Source of the DNA: JALNZF01 sp049793155
GTDB taxonomy: Bacteria > Nitrospirota > UBA9217
Assembly: GCA_049793155.1 (NCBI GenBank)
Contig: JBARBN010000197.1
Location: 1-19,792, forward strand
Direction of reading: 5' to 3'
DNA length: 19,792 bases
Shown in pieces: positions 14,071-19,792 of the stretch; within the stretch, counting starts at the first letter, position 1; every line of letters begins with the position of its first letter. Made by a program: the position numbers and the translations under genes. The notes beneath the pieces were generated by a model. That model made no database searches. It was not told where the DNA came from and saw only the letters and a list, made by a program, of their open reading frames with translations.

Positions 14071-17000
14071 CTATTTTCCCACACGTTCATTTTTTCTCGT
14101 CTTTTCTTCGCGTTCAATTCGTACACCTTCTTCGAGGAACTTTGTGGATATTTCCTTTTCTATGTCATCTTTGAGCTGCTCAAGCGAGATAAAGTCCCCC
14201 TTCTGGATATCCTGCAGTTTCGCAGTGGTATCGCGATACCCAGGGTCCTCGTCGACGACCTTTTGGAACTCATCAGTGGCGCTGGCGATATCACCCGCGC
14301 ACTGACAGGCAAGGCCGAGATCGTAGTGCATCTCAATGCGATTTTCGGTTTCGAAACCCAGTGAATCCGCATAATCCAAGGCGCTCCGGATTTCGCCAAT
14401 AGCGTTCTGATACTCTCCCTTTTCCATATAACACAGCCCGAGCAGATACCTACTCTGGACGAACTTGGGTTCATCCTCGGGCGTCATGATGAACTCCCCG
14501 ATGGCGTCATCCAGGAGGCCCATTTCTTTATAAGCCACGCCGAGATTATAATGTGTATCCGCGTCCTCTTTTGCCGATTGCTGCTCAACGCCTTTCTTGA
14601 ATTCTTCAAAGATATCATCGAGGCTTTGCTCTTCTGCAGGCACGACAGGCCGCACAGGGGTCGTAATGTTGCTCAGTTCGTCTTTGAGCTCTGTGGCAAG
14701 ATCAAAGAATTCCCCGGAAGCTGCCTCTCCTTGCTGGGCGGCGGCAGCTTCCCGCTGGAGTTCTGCGCCCAAATCAAAGAAGTCCTCCTCATCGGCCTTT
14801 TCTGCAGGCTCTACAGGACTGCTGAGCGCGTTGGCAGCTGTCGCCTGAGGCTGCGCAGCGTCTTTCAGCGGTGGGGGAGGAGGCGCCGACTGCTGTTTTA
14901 GTTGCTGTATCTCCAGCATCAGGGCGCGGACAGCCTCGTCATCAGAGGCGCTTGTTGCCAGCACTCCCTCAACTGACGCCGGAGGGAAATGTCCCTCCAG
15001 TCCTTCGACCGCATCGGTCAGTTGTGCAAATTCCCGCGTTTCATTTTCTTCACGAGAGATTTCGGCAAGCCGATCACCTGCCCGCTGGTTTCCGGGAGTC
15101 AATGCGACGATTTGAGTGTAGTGCTTTTTTGCCTCGTCGAATAATCCCTGCTGGAAGTAGAATTCGGCTTCCGCCCATATCTCATCGATATCAACCTCGG
15201 GTGGTTTGTGAACGGCCGCTTCTGTTTCGGCGAGCACAGGCTGTTCCGACTCGCCCGCAAACTCTTTTTCAATTAACGGCGGTTCCTCTTCAGTCGGATC
15301 AGTAACAAACGAAGTTTCGACAAGAGGCGGTTCTTCTTCAGCAGGCTGTTGATCAATCGGGGCCGGTTCGGCATCGAAGGGTGTTTCAGCAATTGGCATC
15401 GGTTCTTCTTCAACGGGCTGCCGATCAATCAGGGCCGGTTCGGTATCAAAAGGAGTTTCAGCAATTGGCGGTTCTTCTTCAACAAGCTGCTGATCAATCG
15501 CAGCCGGTTCGGCATCAAAAGGAGTTTCAAAAAGAGGCGGCTCTTCTTCAACAGGCTGCCGATCAATCGCAGTTGGTTCGGCGACGGGGAATGTTTCCGC
15601 AGGCGATAGCTCTTCCAGAGGGGGGAGTTCTGATCCAAAGCCCTCGAACTCGATTTCATCCGAATGGACTGGAGCATCCGGAGTTGTCGTCTCAATCAGG
15701 GTCTCTTCAAGTGATGGGGGAGCTACATCGGATGAGAAGAGAGGAGTATCGAGGTCGTCGTGAACGATCTCCGGCTGAGGGACTTCTGAAAAGGCTTCGC
15801 GCGCAGGCTCTTCCGGCTCCACAGGGGCCATTCCGAGCCTGGATCTGACCGCCGGATGACCAGGCGCCATTTCCAAGGTCTCCTGCAGCGTTGCGGCCGC
15901 CTGGTCTTCCCTGCCGAATTTTGAATAGAGCGAGACCGCGAAGAGAGCATGCTGCACTGCCTTCTCGATGTTCCCCTGCTCACGGTAGAGTTCCCTGAGC
16001 TTGATACGTATTCGCGGATTTTCAGGAAAGTTACTGCTCAGCGCCTCGAGCTGTTCAACCGCCTTGTCGGCAAGGCCGTATTTGATCAGCACATCGGCTT
16101 CGGTGAACGCTGCGATGACCGCGGGATCTTCTTTCGCCGAAACCGGCTCTTCTGCGATCGGGGGGCCGGGGGGCGGGGCTGGAACCATGGACGGCGCCTC
16201 AAGGGCTGGCAATGGCTCGGGTTCGGAGACAACAGGCGAAGGCGTGATCGGCACTGGTTCTTCCGCAGTTGTGGGCTCCGGCTCTGGAGGAGGTGCGCTC
16301 GTGACGGAAGGTTGCAGCTGTTCGAGCCGTTCCTTGGCCCCGGGTATGTCAGGAGCTATCTCGATCGCCTGGGCCAGAACGGCCCCGGCGCTCTGGAGGT
16401 CTCCTTCCGTGACGAACAACTCGGCTGCCTGCATGAGTTCCGTTGCCGCATCCAGTGGCCGGTTGACGGAAATATAGAACTCGGCCAGTTTTTGCCGGAT
16501 GGGGGGAAAGTAGGGGCTGCCTGCTACAAAGGTCTTATAGATCTCTTCTGCTTCTTCGGTATTCCCGCTCTCGATCTTTCCGTCAACGAGAGTCCCGGCT
16601 TCGACGAGAGCTTTTTCAAAGTCTTTCTTCGCGAGATACAGGTTGTACAGTTTTTCACGGAGCTCAGCATTGTCCGGGTTCTCGGCGAGCAGCTTCCGGA
16701 GGACCTGTTCAGCTTCGACATCCTTGCCCGCCTTATCCAGGGCCTCCAGATAAAGCTCGAAAAGCTCCTTATTGGACGGATCGCTCTCAAAGGCAGGTTT
16801 TAATGCCTTGCAGGCTTCAACAAATTTGCCTTCTTTGAAATAAACGATGCCGGCCTTGTGATATACCTCTTTGTTGCCCGGATCCAGTGCGAGGATCTTC
16901 TCGAAAAGGTGTCGGGCATCTTTGAATGCATCCCTGGAGAGATACGCGTCAGCAGCAGCAAGGTATGCCTTGGCCGATTTCTCCCTCATTCCCTCCTTTG

Positions 17001-17472
17001 CGTACATGTCGCCGAGCCTGATCTGGAATACGACATTGGAGGGGTTCAGGTCCGCCATCTTCTGGTAGATGTCGAGGGCCTTGGCTGTTTGGTTCTGCTG
17101 GGTATAGTGGTCCGCGACGAGCTTGTAGCTTTCGAGCGCGTTGCCGGTGAGTCCCTTCTCTGCGTTCAGATCGCCGAGTGCGAGATGGGCATCCATCTTC
17201 TTGGGATCGATATTGAGAACTTTTTTAAAGAGGGCGATTGCCTTAGAGGTGAACCCGTCAGCGGCAAGAAGATTTGCGGCCTTGTGATACGCTTCGACTG
17301 CCTCGGATTTGGAGTCTTTTTTGAGGCAAAGGTCGCCGATGGTATTGTAAATATTGGCATCGTTCGGCGTTTCCTTGAGGAGCTTTTTCCACTCGGCAAT
17401 CGCCTTGTCAAATTGGCCCTTGGCAACGTGTTTCTGGGCCTCTTTTATGATTGTATTCTTGTCGACTGCCAT
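14071..17472 (-). CDS. Large multi-block TPR protein with acidic Pro-rich linkers
   Basis: This is a 1133-residue protein without signal peptide or membrane segment. A TPR array fills about 4-385 with classic spacing (DKAIAEWKKLLKETPNDANIY and so on). A Pro/Glu linker follows (390-447), then a second TPR block (450-545). A long acidic linker (550-760) contains a 23-residue tandem repeat. A short TPR (764-815), a polyproline stretch (863-868), two FFDL motifs (898, 922) and a final TPR block (950-1090) come next. The end is a charged helix. Such proteins act as cytosolic scaffolds, but no specific partner can be named. ATG 17472 has no Shine-Dalgarno and a -10 box ends 6 nt before it. It is transcribed alone, towards glnB. 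Confidence 0.88.
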   Translation of the reverse strand: MAVDKNTIIKEAQKHVAKGQFDKAIAEWKKLLKETPNDANIYNTIGDLCLKKDSKSEAVEAYHKAANLLAADGFTSKAIALFKKVLNIDPKKMDAHLALGDLNAEKGLTGNALESYKLVADHYTQQNQTAKALDIYQKMADLNPSNVVFQIRLGDMYAKEGMREKSAKAYLAAADAYLSRDAFKDARHLFEKILALDPGNKEVYHKAGIVYFKEGKFVEACKALKPAFESDPSNKELFELYLEALDKAGKDVEAEQVLRKLLAENPDNAELREKLYNLYLAKKDFEKALVEAGTLVDGKIESGNTEEAEEIYKTFVAGSPYFPPIRQKLAEFYISVNRPLDAATELMQAAELFVTEGDLQSAGAVLAQAIEIAPDIPGAKERLEQLQPSVTSAPPPEPEPTTAEEPVPITPSPVVSEPEPLPALEAPSMVPAPPPGPPIAEEPVSAKEDPAVIAAFTEADVLIKYGLADKAVEQLEALSSNFPENPRIRIKLRELYREQGNIEKAVQHALFAVSLYSKFGREDQAAATLQETLEMAPGHPAVRSRLGMAPVEPEEPAREAFSEVPQPEIVHDDLDTPLFSSDVAPPSLEETLIETTTPDAPVHSDEIEFEGFGSELPPLEELSPAETFPVAEPTAIDRQPVEEEPPLFETPFDAEPAAIDQQLVEEEPPIAETPFDTEPALIDRQPVEEEPMPIAETPFDAEPAPIDQQPAEEEPPLVETSFVTDPTEEEPPLIEKEFAGESEQPVLAETEAAVHKPPEVDIDEIWAEAEFYFQQGLFDEAKKHYTQIVALTPGNQRAGDRLAEISREENETREFAQLTDAVEGLEGHFPPASVEGVLATSASDDEAVRALMLEIQQLKQQSAPPPPPLKDAAQPQATAANALSSPVEPAEKADEEDFFDLGAELQREAAAAQQGEAASGEFFDLATELKDELSNITTPVRPVVPAEEQSLDDIFEEFKKGVEQQSAKEDADTHYNLGVAYKEMGLLDDAIGEFIMTPEDEPKFVQSRYLLGLCYMEKGEYQNAIGEIRSALDYADSLGFETENRIEMHYDLGLACQCAGDIASATDEFQKVVDEDPGYRDTTAKLQDIQKGDFISLEQLKDDIEKEISTKFLEEGVRIEREEKTRKNERVGK
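15296..15567 (-). repeat. In-frame tandem repeat, four units of about 69-72 bp
   Basis: Inside the TPR gene, four units beginning at residues 636, 659, 682 and 706 share the form ID(R/Q)Q-x-xEEEP...ETPFD-EPA. Units are 23, 23 and 24 residues long, and the fourth is degenerate. The DNA is also repetitive: ggttcttcttcaac and gatcaatc recur at matching positions. That points to recent duplication or slippage rather than only protein-level selection. Confidence 0.8.
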
Positions 17473-17478
17473 GGGCTA

Positions 17479-17508
17479 AAAATACCACAAAGCTTGGCAG
17501 GGTGTCAA
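17479..17508 (-). promoter_or_regulatory. Sigma70 promoter of the TPR gene, leaderless geometry
   Basis: On the minus strand a perfect TTGACA (17503-17508), an 18-nt spacer and TATTTT (17479-17484) are followed by TAGCCC and ATG 17472. Initiation 7 nt after the -10 falls on the A of the start codon. There is no Shine-Dalgarno. Confidence 0.65.
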
Positions 17509-17855
17509 CACTTCATAGAGATAACCCTTCGTGCTGTTCGTGTTTTCATGGGTCACTTAGCGGGTATATGCCGATGACTCTCCGGAGACAATTGTTCCGT
17601 CGTGTCTGCAAGGTTGAATCATTCCGCTGCCGGGCTTGCCTGCCTCGCGAACACGCATATCATTCCCATGGGACGGCGAATCCCGACGCGAAACCGCATG
17701 AAGACCACATCACCAGGCCGACCACTATTGTTGCGAATATCGTTAACATTCTTTTTGTAAGTATTCATCCCGCGATTAATGCTTCAAGGCTGAAAAAGAA
17801 TTTGTTATAAAGGTAAGCCCCATTGGGGTCAAGATCAAAGGACAGATAAAAACGC

Positions 17856-17884
17856 TTGACTTGATTATATGACTTTGCTATATT
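17856..17884 (+). promoter_or_regulatory. Strong sigma70 promoter giving a long porin leader or small RNA
   Basis: TTGACT (17856-17861), a 17-nt spacer and TATATT (17879-17884) match 5/6 in each box. The predicted start near 17891 lies about 340 nt before the porin ATG. No reading frame in between is convincing, so the product would be a long structured leader or a separate small RNA. Confidence 0.6.
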
Positions 17885-17933
17885 TCACGTAACCTATGAT
17901 AAACGCTATCAGATTAACATGCCAAGTTTGCCC

Positions 17934-17983
17934 CGGTCTACCGGATGCCTTCTTCGCCGGTCGTTCCGGCATCAGGGTTACCG
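17934..17983 (+). other. Imperfect hairpin in the porin leader
   Basis: Arms 17934-17949 and 17968-17983 are reverse complements at 12 of 16 positions, with the perfect inner core GATGCC/GGCATC and outer CGGT/ACCG. The loop is 18 nt. No T-run follows, so it is not an intrinsic terminator. It starts about 40 nt after the predicted transcript start. Confidence 0.4.
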
Positions 17984-18158
17984 TATCATTCAAAATATGT
18001 TTCACTTCTACCGAATAGTCATCATCAGTTCGAGTTGCAGGTTTTAGTTGCTGCTTTGGTTAAATGCATTACAGTAATAGTTCAGACGAAGGGAGGGGTG
18101 ATCTCAGGATAAATTGTTTTCCGCGTCAGATCGCATCGTTTCTCGCAGTTTATGCCTT

Positions 18159-18186
18159 TTGCATATTTAGAGGACTCTATTATCAT
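18159..18186 (+). promoter_or_regulatory. Candidate proximal porin promoter
   Basis: TTGCAT (18159-18164), a 16-nt spacer and TATCAT (18181-18186) could start a transcript near 18193. That would give a short leader of about 40 nt carrying GGGAGG before ATG 18232. A small TCCGG-CACAGA-CCGGA hairpin overlaps the start region. Confidence 0.35.
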
Positions 18187-18231
18187 TCCGGCACAGACCG
18201 GAGCAAAATCACTTATTATGGGAGGATAACG

Positions 18232-19563
18232 ATGAAGAAGATTCTCGTATTACTGGTAGTACTGGCAATGGTCGCCATCAGTTCGATGGCTTTTGCCACA
18301 GATATCAGCGTGAGCGGTATGATGAGCGTACGGAGCCGCGATTTCGACAACCTGACTTTTGATAAGAATCAAGTCGCCGGCAAAACAGTTGATACCCAGG
18401 AGAAGATACGGCTTGAAGTAAACGCAAAAGCCAGCGATGATCTAAGGGGAAAACTCTCGATCGAAAACTACTGGGACTCATTCGGCAGATTTGAAAACTA
18501 TCAGGCCAGCGGCGGCACCGCAGCCCCTTCAGGAGGACTCGGCGGTACAACTACAGACCAGAGCCAATTTCTCAAGGTCCGCGAAGCTTGGATAAACTTC
18601 AACATTCCCGGCATTCCGGTGAACGTGAATGTCGGTCATCAGCTCCTGGCGCTCGGCAACAAGTGGTTCCTCCGCTCGATGTACTTCGGTTCCGATGCCT
18701 GGGTGGCCGCGAACGTGACCGGCCCTAATACATTCGCCCTTGTCGACATTAAGGTAGCTGAAGGCAGCGCCAGCATAGCCGGCGATGATGTCGATGCCTA
18801 TGCCTTACTCGACGTGTATAAGATCAATGAGAACCATACGGTCGGTATTGACGTTGCCAACGTGAAGGTTCGCACTAACCAGGCGGGGGCAATACCGTTC
18901 GATGGACTTGGAAACGTTGTTGGTTCGAACCTGATCAATGTCGGTTTGAATTATAAAGGCAAATTGGGCCCGGTGAATCTTGAGGGAGAGGCTGATATAC
19001 AGTCGGGTAAAGTTGAGAGCACCACAGGCGGAGCTGAACCCAAGTTCAAAGGCAACCAGATCGTGGTCCAGGGCAATGTTGCGGTGAATCCAGTGACCAT
19101 CAACTTTACGCTTGCCCGCGGGTCCGGTCAAAAGAGCGGCGACACGGATATCAAACAATTTATCACTTTCCAGGATATCGACACGCACTACACCTATCTG
19201 TATGAATATAAGATTAAGACCGCCGCCGGCGCTGCACACACCGGTTTTTCCAATACGACGGCAATCAGCGCAGGCGTTGCTGCGGATGTTGTCAAGAGCC
19301 TGAATATCGGTCTTGATATATGGTATCTGCAGGCCACTGAGAAGATCACCAGCGCCTTTGACGGGTCGACCTCCAGCGCAATGGGTACGGAAGTCGATGG
19401 TCATGTGAACTGGAAGCTTTATGACAACCTGAGCTGGAATTGGCAGCTCAGCTACTTTAAGCCAGGTGACGGCTACAAGAAATTGCTGTCGACCGCGACG
19501 GTCGAAAAAACAACCGATGATGCCGCGACCGGTATCCAGGGTTACTTAACCTACAAGTTCTAA
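18232..19563 (+). CDS. Outer-membrane beta-barrel porin
   Basis: This is a 443-residue exported protein. The signal peptide MKKILVLLVVLAMVAISSMA ends in FA/TD at residue 22-23. The mature chain begins DISVSGMMSVRSRDFDN and alternates hydrophobic and polar residues in many strands separated by Gly/Asn/Asp loops. It ends GIQGYLTYKF, the terminal aromatic used for outer-membrane barrel assembly. It has no cysteines. It belongs to the general porin type found in Nitrospirota and delta-proteobacteria; the substrate cannot be inferred. ATG 18232 follows GGGAGG with a 6-nt spacer. It is a single-gene unit with a long upstream leader and its own terminator. Confidence 0.85.
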   Translation: MKKILVLLVVLAMVAISSMAFATDISVSGMMSVRSRDFDNLTFDKNQVAGKTVDTQEKIRLEVNAKASDDLRGKLSIENYWDSFGRFENYQASGGTAAPSGGLGGTTTDQSQFLKVREAWINFNIPGIPVNVNVGHQLLALGNKWFLRSMYFGSDAWVAANVTGPNTFALVDIKVAEGSASIAGDDVDAYALLDVYKINENHTVGIDVANVKVRTNQAGAIPFDGLGNVVGSNLINVGLNYKGKLGPVNLEGEADIQSGKVESTTGGAEPKFKGNQIVVQGNVAVNPVTINFTLARGSGQKSGDTDIKQFITFQDIDTHYTYLYEYKIKTAAGAAHTGFSNTTAISAGVAADVVKSLNIGLDIWYLQATEKITSAFDGSTSSAMGTEVDGHVNWKLYDNLSWNWQLSYFKPGDGYKKLLSTATVEKTTDDAATGIQGYLTYKF

Positions 19564-19605
19564 GGCATGCGCACCGCTCTGGTGCTCATTACGTAAGCGA
19601 AACAA

Positions 19606-19638
19606 ACACCCCGGGGGACAAACCTCCGGGGTGTTTTT
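19606..19638 (+). terminator. Rho-independent terminator of the porin gene
   Basis: ACACCCCGGGGG (19606-19617), loop ACAAA and CCTCCGGGGTGT (19623-19634) form a 12-bp stem with one G-U pair. TTTTT (19634-19638) follows. It lies 43 bp after the porin stop. Confidence 0.92.
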
Positions 19639-19792
19639 GTCTCAACGCAGGGAACGCAATCGCCCAGATGTCTGCCTGAGTAGTATCTTAACCTCAAATC
19701 CACTCATCCTTTCCCATTGTTTTTCCTGAAAATCCGGGTCCCGCCTGAAACCAAAAACCGCGCAATCAACGATAGTTGCGCAACTCCTTGAC
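19639..19792. other. Right-edge intergenic sequence
   Basis: No gene is visible. Near the edge GCGCAA (19760-19765) is mirrored by TTGCGC (19776-19781), the latter inside the perfect palindrome GTTGCGCAAC (19775-19784). The window ends on TTGAC, which could be the -35 of the next gene. The palindrome just upstream would then be a possible operator. Confidence 0.3.

Larger units (their letters stand above)
17509..18231. other. Long intergenic region upstream of the porin
   Basis: About 720 bp hold no gene I can support. A 29-codon minus-strand frame (17660-17749), hydrophobic in its first half, has no clear ribosome site. The right half contains two candidate plus-strand promoters and an imperfect hairpin, listed separately. 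An open frame reaching back to 18064 in phase with the porin is explained by chance, because the porin signal peptide begins at 18232. Confidence 0.6.

Noticed and set aside
15296..15567. Regular repeats considered as a CRISPR array
   Set aside because: Units are in-frame coding repeats of 69-72 bp without unique spacers and sit inside a TPR gene.
15949..16803. Plus-strand open frame antisense to the TPR gene
   Set aside because: The minus strand reads as regular TPR helices. The plus strand shows no motif and no ribosome site.
17660..17749. 29-codon minus-strand frame with hydrophobic start (MLTIFATIVVGLVMW...)
   Set aside because: It has no Shine-Dalgarno and no promoter at a suitable distance. 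Length and composition are compatible with chance.
18064..18231. N-terminal extension of the porin frame
   Set aside because: A good ribosome site and a textbook signal peptide begin at 18232. The extension would bury the signal peptide.

Overview
The window is about 54% GC by eye and densely coded, with small intergenic gaps. It looks like the chromosome of an anaerobic, electron-transferring Gram-negative bacterium. Pointers are two periplasmic hexaheme c7-type cytochromes, an outer-membrane porin, a protein combining a corrinoid/Rnf-type Fe-S cluster motif with a DUF3786-like region, a very long Pro/Glu-rich TPR protein, and a type I glutamine synthetase/PII operon. Nitrospirota (Thermodesulfovibrionia-like) or a Desulfobacterota relative fit best. 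That placement is inferred from gene families, not from a marker gene. I see no rRNA, tRNA, transposase, phage gene or CRISPR array.

Layout. 1-2483 (minus): a partial STAS-like small protein, then an ABC-2 exporter (ATPase followed by permease) with dispersed-repeat sequence in the gaps. 2594-3798 (plus): arfB ribosome rescue and a spermidine-synthase-like methyltransferase-fold protein. 3840-4390 (minus): a translationally coupled pair of unknown small proteins. 4627-7373 (plus): the ABC-F ATPase uup and the DUF3786-like/Fe-S protein. 7636-9631 (plus): a cytochrome cassette, hexaheme / small two-cysteine periplasmic protein / hexaheme. 9719-13932 (minus): yajD, dusB, a NodB-type deacetylase, glnA and glnB. 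14071-17472 (minus): a 1133-residue TPR protein with an internal 23-residue repeat. 18232-19563 (plus): an outer-membrane porin behind a long leader, closed by a strong terminator.

How the genes work together. glnB and glnA form one nitrogen-control unit; both retain their covalent-modification tyrosines. The two cytochromes and the small protein between them look like one periplasmic electron-transfer module. dusB and yajD are probably co-transcribed. The other genes are mostly single housekeeping units.

The most unusual signal is regulatory. Four genes (ABC ATPase, arfB, NodB deacetylase, TPR protein), and probably dusB, have a sigma70-like -10 box only a few bases upstream of the start codon and no Shine-Dalgarno sequence. 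Operon-internal genes and several others have clear Shine-Dalgarno sequences. This suggests routine leaderless transcription of first genes. No wholly new multi-gene system is evident. The best candidates for undescribed biology are the leaderless promoter set, the duplicated hexaheme cassette with its conserved non-heme cysteines, the small membrane/cytosolic pair at 3840-4390, and the hairpin repeat between glnB and glnA.
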